Counted from the stretch's first letter, positions 44,003 through 57,104 are shown. The stretch: DNA of 64,000 nucleotides from Kingella negevensis (GCF_030177895.1 NZ_CP123448.1:1116001-1180000); one strand, 5' to 3'. Made by a program: numbers and translations. Notes: generated by a model not told the origin, from the sequence alone.

Positions 44003-46750
44003 TCAGAACTTCATTTCTAGTGTTACAGTATAGTTGCGTCCTGGTGCAGCATATCGGTTATATACGCCAACATTACGGTGCTGATTGACTGCATCGCTTG
44101 CTGTTTGTCTAACAGATTCCCAAGTTGTATAACGATAGTTAAAGAGATTGTAGACTCCAGCCCTCAATGTTAGGAATTTTTTGATGTTGTAATAGGCCGA
44201 CACATCTGTTGTTTTCCATGAACGAGTTCTTTTTTTAGCAGCTTGTTGAGCAATGCTGGTTTCTGCAAGTTGCTTGCTACCCAGTAATTCATTATTTGAT
44301 TTTGCTTGTGAATAGGTTTGCATTAAGTTTACCCCCCATTGTCCATCTGGCTGATCGTATCCGATTCCAATCACATAACGAGATGGTTGAAGTGCATCAA
44401 ATAGTGGTGACGTGGATAATGCAATATTGTGTTTGACAGAAGCATTTTTCACTTTCACTTTATTGTATGCAACGGTTGTATAAAGACCATCTGGTAGTTT
44501 GTCCCATACTCCATTCCAATAAACTTTACCCAATACATTAACACCACCTAACCGAGCATTTTGACCGTTTAGATAACCATAATCTCCACAAATTTTGTTC
44601 TTACCAATTTGACAGCCAAATGTGATGAGATCGCGGTAATCATTATTAAAATAACTGGCTTCTAAATGGCCAAAACTACCTTTTAGAGTGATGCCAGCTT
44701 CACGGTTACGCGATTGTTCTGGTTTAAGTTCAGTCTTTAATACGCTAGGGTGTCCATAACGCCAACCGTACATTTCCGAGAACGAAGGTAAACGGAAACC
44801 TGTTGAAATGCGATAAGATAAATCCAACCAATTTGTTGGTTTGACGACGACACCAACATTCCACGACCATTTTTTGTGTTGTCCTGTATTTGTGCCATTT
44901 ACTGTTGAATGTGTTTTGCGATAGTCATATCGCACCCCTATACCTAAATCAAGATGTTTGCCTAAGCGCATGTTATCTTGCAAAGCAAAGTAGTAGCTAC
45001 TTCCTTTGATGACTCTGCCAGAGCAATCTGAATAGTTTTCAGAGTTACCTCTGTAATTACATTGATCACTTCGGCTAACAATAGTTTTACCTGATGTTAA
45101 ATAATAGGGGAAATCTTTCCGCCCATTGCGTTTGTTGGAAATGAGTATATCTGCCTTACTTAATGGTCGAGGTAGATCGGGGTTAAACTTCTCCTTTGGA
45201 TCAATCAGCAAGGCTTGCAAGTAGTAATAGTCATCATGTTGCAAGTCCGATTTGAAGTGATCATAACCAATATTGCCGTTAATTTTGTGTTTACTCCCCG
45301 CTAATTCAAATGTTTTTTTAAATGCTGCCTGAAAAACATTGTGTGTTTCAACGTAACTATGGCTGTCAGATTTATAAGCAGATAAAGGTTTATCTGTTGA
45401 TGGACGACAGTTTTTATCTACATACGGCCATTCTGAGCAATGCACCAGTTGCATATGGCTTTTTAGACGAATATTCTGACGGTCGTAGGAAAGACGAACA
45501 TAGTCAAACAGTGTATTTTTATCAGGGTTCTCATAAATGTATTCTGGTCCAAAACGAACTTTTGTATGTCTTTCATCATGGAAGACACCTGTTGCATAAC
45601 GGATACCATAACCGCCATTTGGGTCTAATCCTTCTGTATCGCTCAAAGCGGCTGCAGGATTAGTACCTAAATACCCTGTGCGTTTTCTGAGTATTTTTTT
45701 GCTATCTGGCACGAGATAGGAGGGAATACTCATATCGCGCATATCAAATTTCTGTTCGGTATGTTCAACAGTGGCGCCTATATAGTGGCGATTATTAAAG
45801 TGATAGCCTGGGCGAAATAGCCACGAGTGACTACCATAATTTAATGGATCAGCAAGGAAACGATTCGGGCCTGTGTAGTCTTGGACTGATACAGTTTCAC
45901 GTACAATTTCTTCTTTTACAGGTGGTTTGGGATTCATCTTACATACGTCATAACCGCCTACACATTCATCTGCCATAACAAAATAGCCATTACTATTTTC
46001 AGTAGTTGCTTGATAGCGGCTGTAACTTTGTACACCTCTAGCTGCATCTTTATGTCCTTTGATTTCATGACCTTGTCTGTCTGTAAAAATCAATAATCCT
46101 TCCAAGCCATTGTCGCTTCGTCCAGCAAAGGCAATGGAATGGGTCAATGAACTATTCTTGCTTGCATAGGCATTTTTAGTCTGCAAGCCCCATGATTTAC
46201 CTTCGGGAATGATGTCTGCCGCCTGTTTAGTTTGAAACGCGACTGACCCTGCTAGCGCACCACTGCCGTATTCGCTGGAATTGGATCCCTTACTGATTTC
46301 AATTGATTTGACGTTTTCATATTCAATTTCGTTAATTGCACCGCTGCCTGCAAATTTATTAGTTGACATAGGAGCTTGCACAATATAGGACTGCGCTTGT
46401 GGTAACCCGTCTACAACAAGTGCAACACGATTTCTATCCATTCCACGTACAGAATAGCCTGAACTTGCACCACGTCCTTGCTCAACAACAGTAATACCAG
46501 GGTCGTAACGAGTTAGGTCACGTATACCCAATACTTGTTCCTTACTGATACTTTCTGCTGTTTTGACCAGTTTACCCAAACCAGTTACTTCATTTTCTCT
46601 ACGATGTTTTTGTTTTTTGGTGGTAACCTTAATATTTTCCAAATTCTGACTTAATGTTTCTGTTGATTGAGTTGTGGTCTCTGCTTGCACAGCCGTGCTT
46701 AAAAGTGACAGACAGATAATATTTAAACGAAATACTGTTTTTTGATTCAT
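44003..46750 (-). CDS. tbpA: TbpA, TonB-dependent transferrin receptor
   Basis: An outer-membrane beta-barrel that takes iron from host transferrin with TonB energy. 915 residues: signal peptide 1-23 (ending TAVQA), a TonB-box region (ENIKVTTKK), plug domain (IRDLTRYDPGITVVEQGRGASSGYSVRGMDRNRVALVVDGLPQ) and a 22-strand barrel closing with NYTVTLEMKF (terminal Phe). Length agrees with neisserial TbpA. It is the second gene of tbpB-tbpA; 95 bp separate them, with a hairpin in between. Probably Fur-regulated. The gene is AT-rich with only one DUS-like site, suggesting acquisition. LbpA is the alternative, but TbpA fits better with this TbpB. Confidence 0.92.
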   Translation of the reverse strand: MNQKTVFRLNIICLSLLSTAVQAETTTQSTETLSQNLENIKVTTKKQKHRRENEVTGLGKLVKTAESISKEQVLGIRDLTRYDPGITVVEQGRGASSGYSVRGMDRNRVALVVDGLPQAQSYIVQAPMSTNKFAGSGAINEIEYENVKSIEISKGSNSSEYGSGALAGSVAFQTKQAADIIPEGKSWGLQTKNAYASKNSSLTHSIAFAGRSDNGLEGLLIFTDRQGHEIKGHKDAARGVQSYSRYQATTENSNGYFVMADECVGGYDVCKMNPKPPVKEEIVRETVSVQDYTGPNRFLADPLNYGSHSWLFRPGYHFNNRHYIGATVEHTEQKFDMRDMSIPSYLVPDSKKILRKRTGYLGTNPAAALSDTEGLDPNGGYGIRYATGVFHDERHTKVRFGPEYIYENPDKNTLFDYVRLSYDRQNIRLKSHMQLVHCSEWPYVDKNCRPSTDKPLSAYKSDSHSYVETHNVFQAAFKKTFELAGSKHKINGNIGYDHFKSDLQHDDYYYLQALLIDPKEKFNPDLPRPLSKADILISNKRNGRKDFPYYLTSGKTIVSRSDQCNYRGNSENYSDCSGRVIKGSSYYFALQDNMRLGKHLDLGIGVRYDYRKTHSTVNGTNTGQHKKWSWNVGVVVKPTNWLDLSYRISTGFRLPSFSEMYGWRYGHPSVLKTELKPEQSRNREAGITLKGSFGHLEASYFNNDYRDLITFGCQIGKNKICGDYGYLNGQNARLGGVNVLGKVYWNGVWDKLPDGLYTTVAYNKVKVKNASVKHNIALSTSPLFDALQPSRYVIGIGYDQPDGQWGVNLMQTYSQAKSNNELLGSKQLAETSIAQQAAKKRTRSWKTTDVSAYYNIKKFLTLRAGVYNLFNYRYTTWESVRQTASDAVNQHRNVGVYNRYAAPGRNYTVTLEMKF

Positions 46751-46768
46751 TATTAAATTTTCCTCAAT

Positions 46769-46799
46769 TTTTCAGGCAGCATGCATCGCTGCCTGAAAA
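46769..46799 (-). promoter_or_regulatory. Intercistronic hairpin between tbpB and tbpA
   Basis: TTTTCAGGCAGC and GCTGCCTGAAAA, the DUS core in both arms, around ATGCATC. It could act as a partial terminator or mRNA-stability element that sets the tbpB:tbpA ratio; inferred. Confidence 0.5.
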
Positions 46800-46845
46800 T
46801 ATTTTATTTGGCTAATTTTCCCAATAATCTTTTTATCAAACTTGA

Positions 46846-48597
46846 TTATTTGACAAGTTGTTGGCGTTTAGCACCAAACACAGCAGATACTGCGCCCGAT
46901 TCACCTGTTAATGAATTGCCATGGAACGAGCCTCCCAACTCACTAGCGTTGTTACCATAAAATCCGCCATTAACAGGCGCATGAATTTTTGTATTTTGGG
47001 AATTCAGTTGGTTTTTGGGATCAAGAGTAAAACCTTGGTCAGCGGTTTTTGCCATTCCAGAAAAGCCATTTCCTTCAATAGTTGCATTAATCGTAAATAC
47101 GGGCTGCATACGATCTTTTGCTTTCAGTTCACCTGTCAAGGTTTTTTTGCCAAAATTGACTTTGAATTCAGCCTGATTATTTGCCATATTTGTATCAGTA
47201 GTCCAACTTGTACCGTTCACAATATGACCGAACCAGCTACCGCGATATAGTGCTTCTTTGTCTTCAACGGGTATGTCAGATAATGGCGTACGTTCACCCG
47301 AAAGGAACATACTGTTTTCTTCTGTTTTTCCAAATGTACCAAATTTGATGTATTCTAAATTATCACAACAAACAGTGGCTTTAAATCCATTTTTTTCAAC
47401 GTGATTACCATCTAGAGGTATTTCAATACCATCAACAATGAGCTTTTTGATATTGCCAAAATTAACCAGTTTGGATTGGGTAAAATTTGAGCCATTTTTA
47501 TCAATTTTGTAAGAATCTAAAATAGCTTGTACGTTGGTATTTGTTGTGCCATCTTTTTGTTTTGCACCAAATACCGCAAAGACTTTTTTATCGTCTGACA
47601 AGAATTTACCAGCCAACTCTTCTCCAGAATCGCCATAAAATCCTCCTTCCATGCTATCAGAATCAGCAGTAAAGGGGTGGTCTGATGCAGACTTGTCTGT
47701 TGCGATAGCCTTACCGCGGAAACGATTGCCATGCAACGTTGCACTTAAATCATAACGTTTAGTTTGTGGAATGTTTGCTGTATTATCGTTAATCCTATTG
47801 TTGCGGTATAGTTGCCCTTTCATTGTTTTATTGGCAAAATCGACTGTAAATTCGCTGGTTAACCCAAAATCAGTTTGCCCTTTTTTCGCCTCATTTTGGT
47901 TATATAGCACTCCCTCTTCGTTGTGGGACAATGCACTGTGCTGATTCGCTGCAGTACCTGATCCAATACCAAGAAATTGCTGTCCATTTTTTGCATCGGT
48001 CATATAAGCCCATGTGCCTTTGTATTCAGCCGTTCCAGTAGCTGGCAACGATTGCGATGGGTTGATACCTTTGTAAAAAATATAGCCAAAAGGACCATTT
48101 TTATAGATTTTATTATCACGATCGAATTCTTTGACAGCATTTTTAAAGAAATAGCCTAAACGTACATATTTGAAATCAGTATAGCCTGTAGCACGACTTT
48201 TGCCATCTGAAAAATCAAAAGAGTGTATCTCTTCACCTTTTTTATCTTGCACCTCTTTTATTAAAGTATTCAGCTTATCCTCATCTTTCAACTTAATAAT
48301 ATCTTTTGCTAATAATGGCACATGCTCTTCTTTGTTTTGTGGGTAATTATTGCGGCGTTTGATTTGCATGGCAAAACCCAACTCTGGTTCTTGCATAGCA
48401 TTTAAGTCTTCCGTTTTACGTTTTTTCGTTGCTTCGTCCTGATATTTGGGTTCAGGTTTAAGTTCAGGTTTAGGTTGATTAGGTTGTGGCTTGGCTGATT
48501 CAACCATATCTAAATTAAAACTGCCACCTCCACCGCAAGCAGACAACAATAATGCTGGCGTAAAAATACATATACCTTTTTTTACAAAATTTCTCAT
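46846..48597 (-). CDS. tbpB: TbpB, transferrin-binding surface lipoprotein
   Basis: A surface lipoprotein that captures iron-loaded transferrin for TbpA. 583 residues from the ATG at 48597. Lipobox LLLSACGGGG fixes Cys at about 20; a Pro/Lys anchor peptide follows (KPQPNQPKPELKPEPK). The two-lobe structure is visible: in each lobe a handle domain is followed by a barrel with GGFYGDSGEELAGKF (N-lobe) or GGFYGNNASELGGSF (C-lobe) and VFAVFGAKQ / VSAVFGAKR. Length is in the normal range. A longer frame upstream is rejected because it precedes the signal peptide. Confidence 0.93.
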   Translation of the reverse strand: MRNFVKKGICIFTPALLLSACGGGGSFNLDMVESAKPQPNQPKPELKPEPKYQDEATKKRKTEDLNAMQEPELGFAMQIKRRNNYPQNKEEHVPLLAKDIIKLKDEDKLNTLIKEVQDKKGEEIHSFDFSDGKSRATGYTDFKYVRLGYFFKNAVKEFDRDNKIYKNGPFGYIFYKGINPSQSLPATGTAEYKGTWAYMTDAKNGQQFLGIGSGTAANQHSALSHNEEGVLYNQNEAKKGQTDFGLTSEFTVDFANKTMKGQLYRNNRINDNTANIPQTKRYDLSATLHGNRFRGKAIATDKSASDHPFTADSDSMEGGFYGDSGEELAGKFLSDDKKVFAVFGAKQKDGTTNTNVQAILDSYKIDKNGSNFTQSKLVNFGNIKKLIVDGIEIPLDGNHVEKNGFKATVCCDNLEYIKFGTFGKTEENSMFLSGERTPLSDIPVEDKEALYRGSWFGHIVNGTSWTTDTNMANNQAEFKVNFGKKTLTGELKAKDRMQPVFTINATIEGNGFSGMAKTADQGFTLDPKNQLNSQNTKIHAPVNGGFYGNNASELGGSFHGNSLTGESGAVSAVFGAKRQQLVK

Positions 48598-48621
48598 TTC
48601 AACTCTCCATATTTGAAAATA

Positions 48622-48640
48622 AATAAAAATGATTTTTATT
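48622..48640 (-). promoter_or_regulatory. Fur-box candidate upstream of tbpB
   Basis: AATAAAAATGATTTTTATT, a perfect 9-1-9 AT-rich palindrome 25 bp before the tbpB ATG. It resembles the 19-bp Fur site, with iron control expected for tbpBA. Confidence 0.65.
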
Positions 48641-48689
48641 ATTTTATTAATTATTGTATTTTTATGCAAATTAATTTTCTTGCAAGTAA

Positions 48690-48740
48690 CTAGGTCGTGT
48701 GGACATTTCATTCAAAAAAAGGACTGTCCTAGATAACTAG
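48690..48740. repeat. Possible solo end of an IS5-like element
   Basis: CTAGGTCGTGTGGACA and the AAAAAAAGGAC that follows resemble the adjacent IS5 left end (GGGCTATTGACA, then AAAAAAAGAGGC), in the same order and beginning with CTAG. It may be a remnant of a related element. Confidence 0.4.
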
Positions 48741-49589
48741 GGGCTATTGACAATTCAAAAAAAGAGGCAAAGGATTTAAGATATTGTTTCCACACAACCA
48801 TCCTAAACCTTTGCCATGTCCCGAAACACGCTTACAAATGAAACATGGTCAAGACTGTTGCCTATTTTGAAACAGCTTGGCATTTATCGCAAGAAAAATT
48901 TACGCAAAACAGTAGAAGGTATCCTGTTTCGCTTACGTACAGGCTGCCAATGGGCTGATATACCTAGTTATTTTGGTAAAGCAAACAGCCTTTACCAAAG
49001 TTTCAATCGCTGGTCTAAACGCGGTATTTTTACCAAATTATTTAAACATTTGGCAGATACACCCGATATGGAATGGGTCTTTATGGACGGTAGTCATATC
49101 CGTGTTCATCAACACGGCATGGGTAAAAAATCCATTGTGCATCAAGCTGTCGGTAAGAGTATCGGAGGTCATACGTCTAAAATTCATTTAGCGGTTGATG
49201 CTTGTGGTAATCCAATTGAATTTATGATTACAGCTGGTAATGTAAATGAGATTGTTGTTGCGCCTGATTTATTGGCACAATTGGACTTAAGTGATAATGA
49301 AACCGTGTGTGCTGATAGGGGTTTTGACAGTGATACTTTTCGTCGGTTAATTCATTCTAAACAAAGTAAAGCCAATATTCCATATAAGAAAAGTAGAGAG
49401 CATCTTAATGTGGACACAGATTGGTATTTATATAAAATCAGGCACTTGGTAGAAAACGCTTTTGCACGATTAAAGCATTTTCGTGCGCTGGCAACACGGT
49501 ACGATAAATTAAAACGTAATTATGAAAGTACCGTGTCATTAGCTTGTGCTTTGATTTGGTTGAAATTATAGCTAAAATGTCATTAACCC
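48741..49589 (+). mobile_element. IS5-family insertion sequence
   Basis: 849 bp with imperfect 12-bp inverted ends (GGGCTATTGACA left; GGGTTAATGACA read inward from the right) and a 4-bp CTAG direct repeat on each side (48737-48740 and 49590-49593), the usual IS5-type target. One transposase gene. It lies upstream of tbpB. Confidence 0.85.
48816..49571 (+). CDS. IS5-family transposase
   Basis: A 251-residue DDE transposase of the IS5 (IS427-like) type. N-terminal DUF4096-like part LTNETWSRLLPILKQLGIYRKKN...GILFRLRTGCQWADIPSYFGK; DDE residues in WVFMDGSHIRV, VCADRGFDSD and the ENAFARLKHFRALATRYDK helix. IS427-type elements often need a frameshift; this one has a single intact frame. Confidence 0.9.
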   Translation: MSRNTLTNETWSRLLPILKQLGIYRKKNLRKTVEGILFRLRTGCQWADIPSYFGKANSLYQSFNRWSKRGIFTKLFKHLADTPDMEWVFMDGSHIRVHQHGMGKKSIVHQAVGKSIGGHTSKIHLAVDACGNPIEFMITAGNVNEIVVAPDLLAQLDLSDNETVCADRGFDSDTFRRLIHSKQSKANIPYKKSREHLNVDTDWYLYKIRHLVENAFARLKHFRALATRYDKLKRNYESTVSLACALIWLKL

Positions 49590-49593
49590 CTAG

Positions 49594-49762
49594 CTTCAAC
49601 GAAGTTAAAAGTTGAAACGGCAAATCGTTAATCAAGCAACCGTGTGCGTGCGTACCGCACACACCCTACACGTTGGTTTTTAAGTTCCGAGTGATTCAAC
49701 GGTAGGGTGTGTGGCGCAGCCACGCACGCGGTGAGTTAGGTATGCTGGCTACGGCTTGCTAG
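49594..49762. repeat. GTAGGGTG-family inverted repeat region
   Basis: GTGTGCGTGCGTACCGCACA ending CACCCTAC (about 49640-49671) and GTAGGGTGTGTGGCGCAGCC ending ACGCAC (about 49701-49732) face each other. This matches the repeat type at 12373-12458. No gene. Confidence 0.6.
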
Positions 49763-50422
49763 CTACGATTGCTTGTGTTCATCATCTATTGAAATAAAAG
49801 ATACCATTTTATTTTCTTTATTATTTTTCATTAGATTATTCAAGTTTTCGACGAGAGAGTTTTTCTTACTTTCGTATGGCGTTAAATAATCAGAAATAAA
49901 AGCTATTAACAGTAAAACTATGAATGTTGCTAAAATAGTCATTATTAATAAAAAAACCGTATTATCAAAATTTTTGTCGGTAAATAAATAGTTTTTTCTC
50001 GTCGCAATAGTATTTTCTGATGTTACAAGCAATTCATTATCCAGTGAATAATCAGAAAATGGAGCACCACCTAAAAAGAGTAGTTGTATCTCTCCTTTTT
50101 CTTTTTGTCTCAAATTAGGAATAGTAATTTCAATTTTTTTATCAATAATCATCATTGATGTGTTAGAAAAAGAAGATTTCATTTTAATATTCTCTTGATC
50201 TTCTTTTGTAGGAAGAAAAAAACCAGGAATAATTATATGAATATCTTTTTCTATTTGTGATGAATTATTTTCAATATTGATGGATAAAATGGAAGCTAGT
50301 CTATCGTAGTTATTAAAAGAGTATTCATATTTTATATTGCCAGAATTAATCCAGCTTATAATAAAAGTTGCAGCTACTGTTGTTAGTATCCCCACAATCA
50401 AACCAATAATATGATTTTTCAT
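49763..50422 (-). CDS. Membrane protein of unknown function
   Basis: A 219-residue protein with an N-terminal membrane segment (about 4-24), a large extracytoplasmic beta-rich domain, a second membrane helix (about 157-180) and a charged cytoplasmic tail. Start at the ATG 50422 behind GGAAAG; the longer frame begins at a TTG. Very AT-rich and Asn/Lys/Ile-rich compared with uvrA, without any DUS, so probably foreign. No family recognised. Confidence 0.68.
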   Translation of the reverse strand: MKNHIIGLIVGILTTVAATFIISWINSGNIKYEYSFNNYDRLASILSINIENNSSQIEKDIHIIIPGFFLPTKEDQENIKMKSSFSNTSMMIIDKKIEITIPNLRQKEKGEIQLLFLGGAPFSDYSLDNELLVTSENTIATRKNYLFTDKNFDNTVFLLIMTILATFIVLLLIAFISDYLTPYESKKNSLVENLNNLMKNNKENKMVSFISIDDEHKQS

Positions 50423-50468
50423 AATATTTCTTTCCAATCAAATTTAACAAGCATTGATTATTCAATTA

Positions 50469-53309
50469 CTAATTGAATTCAAAAAAAACCTTCAAATACT
50501 TCCCAGTATAACTCCCCTTAACCTTCGCCACCTGTTCAGGGCTACCTTCCGCAATAATCCTCCCACCGCCATCACCGCCTTCCGGCCCCAAATCCACAAT
50601 CCAATCCGCAGTTTTAATCACATCCAGATTATGCTCGATAATCACTATCGAGTTGCCTTTGCCTTTCAGACGGCCTATGACTTGCAGCAGCAGGGCGATG
50701 TCGGCGAAATGCAAACCTGTGGTCGGTTCGTCCAAAATATACAGCGTGCGTCCTGTGTCGCGTTTGGATAATTCTAGGGCGAGTTTCACACGTTGCGCTT
50801 CGCCACCCGATAACGTGGTCGCGGATTGCCCCAAGCGGATATAGCCCAATCCCACGTCTTGCAGCGTTTGCAATTTTCGGGAAATGGTCGGCACATTTTC
50901 AAAAAATTCAAAGGCTTCTTCTACCGTCATCGCCAAAACTTCGTGAATGTTTTTGCCTTTGTATTGCACTTCTAGCGTTTCGCGGTTGTAGCGTTTGCCG
51001 TGGCAGACTTCGCAAGGGACGTACACATCGGGGAGAAAGTGCATTTCTACTTTAATCACGCCGTCGCCTTGACACGCTTCGCAGCGTCCGCCTTTGACGT
51101 TGAACGAGAATCGCCCCACGCTGTAACCGCGTTCACGCGACAATGGCACGCCTGCGAATAATTCGCGGATGGGCGTGAATAAGCCTGTGTAAGTGGCTGG
51201 ATTGGAACGCGGTGTTCTGCCGATGGGCGATTGGTCTACGGTAATCACTTTGTCCAAATGTCCCAAGCCGTGAATGCTGTCGTAGGGGGCTGGCTCTTCG
51301 TGGGCGCGGTTAAGCTCGCGGTGGGCGATTTTGGCAAGCGTGTCGTTAATCAGCGTGGATTTGCCGCTGCCTGAAACGCCTGTTACGCAAGTGATTAAGC
51401 CCAAAGGCAATTCTAGCGTTACATTTTTCAAATTATTGCCGCTTGCGCCTTTCAGAACGAGCATTCGGTCGGGATTGACAGGCGTTCTTTCAGATGGCAC
51501 AGGAATAGATTGTTTACCGCTTAAATATTGTCCAGTCAAAGAATTTTCGTTTTTCGCTACGATTTCGGGGCTGCCTGAAACAATCACGCTGCCGCCGTGT
51601 TCGCCCGCACCCACGCCCATATCCACGACAAAATCGGCGTGGCGGATTGCGTCTTCATCGTGTTCCACCACAATCACGCTGTTACCCAAATCGCGCAATC
51701 TTTTCAATGTCATCAATAATCTATCGTTGTCGCGTTGGTGCAAACCGATTGACGGCTCGTCCAAAACGTACATCACGCCTGTCAAGCCCGAACCGATTTG
51801 GCTGGCTAGGCGAATGCGTTGGGCTTCACCGCCCGACAGCGTTTCGGCGGAACGGCTCAAATTCAAATAATCCAAACCCACGTTAATCAAAAAGCCCAAG
51901 CGTTCCATGATTTCTTTTAGGATTTTTTCGGCAATTTGGGCTTTGTTGCCGTCTAATTGCAGGTTTTCAAAAAACGCAAGTGTTTGATTTAATGGCAATG
52001 TGGAAATATCGTGCAAGGCTTGTCCGCCGACTAAAACGTGTCGCGCTTCTTTACGCAAACGCGCACCGCCGCAGCTCGGACAGGCGCGGTGGCTTTGGTA
52101 TTCGCGCAATTTGTCGCGCACGGTTTCGCTGTCAGTTTCGCGATAACGGCGTTCCAAATTTGGCATAATGCCTTCAAATGCGTGTTCACGTTCAAATGTG
52201 CCGCCTTTTTCGGATAAGTATTTGAATGGAATAATTTCTTTTCCTGAACCATTCAAAATGATTTTTTGGATTTTTTCAGGCAGCATTTCCCAAGGGGTTT
52301 CCACGTCAAAACCGTAATGTTTGGCAAGCGATTGAATCATTTGGAAATAAAATTGATTGCGTTTGTCCCAACCGTCAATCGCGCCACCCGAAAGCGATAA
52401 TTCGGGGTGTGCGACTACTCGTTCTGCGTCAAAAAAATCGGTGCTGCCCAAGCCATCGCAAGTTTGGCACGAGCCTAATGGATTGTTAAAACTGAATAAA
52501 CGCGGTTCAAGTTCGGGCAAGCTGTACGAGCAAACAGGACAGGCAAAACGTGCGGAAAACCAATGTTCTACGCCCGAATCCATTTCCAACGCCAATGCGC
52601 GTTCATCGCCGTGTCGCAACGCGGTTTCAAAACTTTCCGCCAATCGCTGTTGAATATCATCGCGCACTTTCACGCGGTCAATCACAACATCAATATTGTG
52701 TTTGATGTTTTTTTCCAATTTCGGTACGTCTTCAATGGCGTAAATTTCGCCGTCCACACGCACACGCGCAAAACCTTGTGCTTGTAAATCCGTAAATAAA
52801 TCAACAAATTCGCCTTTGCGATTAACCACCGCAGGGGCTAAAATCATCACGCGCGTGTCTTCAGGCAGCCTGCACACGGCATCAACCATTTGCGAAACGG
52901 TTTGACTGGCGAGTGGTTGATGGTGTTCGGGGCAATACGGCGTGCCGACACGCGCATACAAAAGGCGCAAATAATCATGGATTTCCGTAACCGTGCCGAC
53001 TGTGGAACGCGGATTGTGGGACGTGGATTTTTGCTCAATGGAAATGGCTGGCGACAAGCCTTCAATCAAATCCACATCGGGTTTATTCATCATTTGCAAA
53101 AATTGACGCGCGTAGGCGGACAGGCTTTCCACATAACGACGTTGTCCTTCGGCGTACAGTGTATCAAACGCCAGCGAAGATTTGCCGCTGCCTGAAAGCC
53201 CTGTAATCACAACGAGTTGGTGTCGGGGAATGTCTAGGTCAATGTTTTTAAGATTGTGGGTGCATGCGCCACGAATACGAATGAAGTCGTTGTTTTGATT
53301 GTTGGACAT
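50469..53309 (-). CDS. uvrA: UvrA, excinuclease ABC subunit A
   Basis: Damage-recognition ATPase of nucleotide excision repair. 946 residues with two ABC cassettes: Walker [35 protein letters not shown] (from about 37) and [15 protein letters not shown] (about 640), signature motifs [19 protein letters not shown] and [18 protein letters not shown], and the zinc modules [32 protein letters not shown] and CEACQGDGV...[10 protein letters not shown]. Standard length. A DUS-encoded GSPE-type tract is tolerated. Confidence 0.97.
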   Translation of the reverse strand: MSNNQNNDFIRIRGACTHNLKNIDLDIPRHQLVVITGLSGSGKSSLAFDTLYAEGQRRYVESLSAYARQFLQMMNKPDVDLIEGLSPAISIEQKSTSHNPRSTVGTVTEIHDYLRLLYARVGTPYCPEHHQPLASQTVSQMVDAVCRLPEDTRVMILAPAVVNRKGEFVDLFTDLQAQGFARVRVDGEIYAIEDVPKLEKNIKHNIDVVIDRVKVRDDIQQRLAESFETALRHGDERALALEMDSGVEHWFSARFACPVCSYSLPELEPRLFSFNNPLGSCQTCDGLGSTDFFDAERVVAHPELSLSGGAIDGWDKRNQFYFQMIQSLAKHYGFDVETPWEMLPEKIQKIILNGSGKEIIPFKYLSEKGGTFEREHAFEGIMPNLERRYRETDSETVRDKLREYQSHRACPSCGGARLRKEARHVLVGGQALHDISTLPLNQTLAFFENLQLDGNKAQIAEKILKEIMERLGFLINVGLDYLNLSRSAETLSGGEAQRIRLASQIGSGLTGVMYVLDEPSIGLHQRDNDRLLMTLKRLRDLGNSVIVVEHDEDAIRHADFVVDMGVGAGEHGGSVIVSGSPEIVAKNENSLTGQYLSGKQSIPVPSERTPVNPDRMLVLKGASGNNLKNVTLELPLGLITCVTGVSGSGKSTLINDTLAKIAHRELNRAHEEPAPYDSIHGLGHLDKVITVDQSPIGRTPRSNPATYTGLFTPIRELFAGVPLSRERGYSVGRFSFNVKGGRCEACQGDGVIKVEMHFLPDVYVPCEVCHGKRYNRETLEVQYKGKNIHEVLAMTVEEAFEFFENVPTISRKLQTLQDVGLGYIRLGQSATTLSGGEAQRVKLALELSKRDTGRTLYILDEPTTGLHFADIALLLQVIGRLKGKGNSIVIIEHNLDVIKTADWIVDLGPEGGDGGGRIIAEGSPEQVAKVKGSYTGKYLKVFFEFN

Positions 53310-53426
53310 TTTTGCTACCTTAATTGGAATGGTTTTGGTTTTCAGGCCGCGTTACTCTTATATTGGATGCAGCCTGAAAATTGAATAAGAATTTTGTATT
53401 CTAACAGTTGGGGGATAATAGACACA

Positions 53427-53462
53427 ATAAAGCCGACTTACCATGAGATAAGTCGGCTTTAT
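53427..53462 (-). terminator. Terminator after the ComE-like gene
   Basis: ATAAAGCCGACTTA and TAAGTCGGCTTTAT with an 8-base loop, 5 bp beyond the stop at 53468, read on the minus strand. Confidence 0.82.
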
Positions 53463-53467
53463 GTATG

Positions 53468-53893
53468 TTATTTTTTAAGTGGTGTGCCTGCACCAATTTT
53501 CACTCTATTACGCAATTTTTCTACTGTTTTTTCACCAATGCCTTTAACTGCGCTCAGTTCATCAACGCTTTTGAAGCCATTATGTTCTTCTCTGTATTCA
53601 ATAATTTTTTTAACTTTAGCTTCACCAACGCCTGTACCTTTAAGAGCAATAACCAATTCTTCTGCTGTTGCTGAGTTTATATCTACTGGTTCGCCTGTGT
53701 ATGCAGGTGCTTCAGTTGATTTTTTAGATTTCTTTTTAGAAATTACTTTAGTATCGCTAGCACTAGCTGTTTCTGTATTCATCAAACCGGCAGCTGTATT
53801 GCTATTAGCTGTATTAGTTTTTTGTTCTCCACAGGCAGACAACCCAATAACTGTTGATAGACATAATGCAATTAATGCTTTAGACAAACTCAT
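53468..53893 (-). CDS. comE: ComE/ComEA-like helix-hairpin-helix DNA-binding lipoprotein
   Basis: A 141-residue exported DNA-binding protein, probably for DNA uptake into the periplasm. A lipobox (TVIGLSACGE, Cys about 21) marks it as a lipoprotein, followed by a Lys-rich linker (KVISKKKSKKS) and a C-terminal double helix-hairpin-helix: VDINSATAEELVIALKGTGVGEAKVKKIIEYREEHNGFKSVDELSAVKGIGEKTVEKLR. In Neisseria, comE copies lie next to rRNA operons; here too it directly follows the 5S gene. The lipid anchor and longer linker differ from the short neisserial ComE I know of. Confidence 0.82.
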   Translation of the reverse strand: MSLSKALIALCLSTVIGLSACGEQKTNTANSNTAAGLMNTETASASDTKVISKKKSKKSTEAPAYTGEPVDINSATAEELVIALKGTGVGEAKVKKIIEYREEHNGFKSVDELSAVKGIGEKTVEKLRNRVKIGAGTPLKK

Positions 53894-53989
53894 GCTAATT
53901 TTTATCCTTTCTTTAAAATGTGTGTTATAAACTTGTTTTATAAAAAAACTCTCCGTTAGATAACTCTAGCAGAGGGTTTAGAATAAATA

Positions 53990-54104
53990 GTTTGGCGATG
54001 ACCTACTTTCGCATAGGGACTATACTATCATCGGCGCTGGTTTGTTTCACTGTCCTGTTCGAAATGGGAAGGAGTGGGACCAAACCGCTATGGTCGCCAA
54101 ACAA
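53990..54104 (-). rRNA. rrf: 5S ribosomal RNA
   Basis: About 115 nt. The minus strand begins GGCGACCATAGCGGTTTGG and ends in GTAGGTCATCGCC, its complement, with the conserved CCCATTTCGAACAG inside. Last rRNA of the operon. Ends are approximate. Confidence 0.95.
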
Positions 54105-54205
54105 AAACTGTAAATTGGTAAGCCGTTATTTAATCAACTATTAGGTGATGAACTGTATTTATCAGTAAGCTTTATATTTGATACTTTAAAAGGTTTTATT
54201 TTAAA

Positions 54206-54220
54206 GTTCTTCAAATGATA

Positions 54221-54228
<8 letters not shown>
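54206..54228 (-). other. 23S processing stem, 3' side
   Basis: A 23-nt sequence exactly complementary to 57097-57119. The two pair across the 23S rRNA in the precursor, a typical RNase III target. Confidence 0.8.

Positions 54229-57096
<2,868 letters not shown>

Positions 57097-57104
<8 letters not shown>

Noticed and set aside
45322..45663. 113-codon frame opposite tbpA
   Set aside because: Antisense shadow without signal or domain; tbpA is convincing on the other strand.
48816..49571. Prophage or integrative element boundary
   Set aside because: Only insertion sequences are seen; no integrase, phage structural or conjugation genes and no tRNA attachment site.
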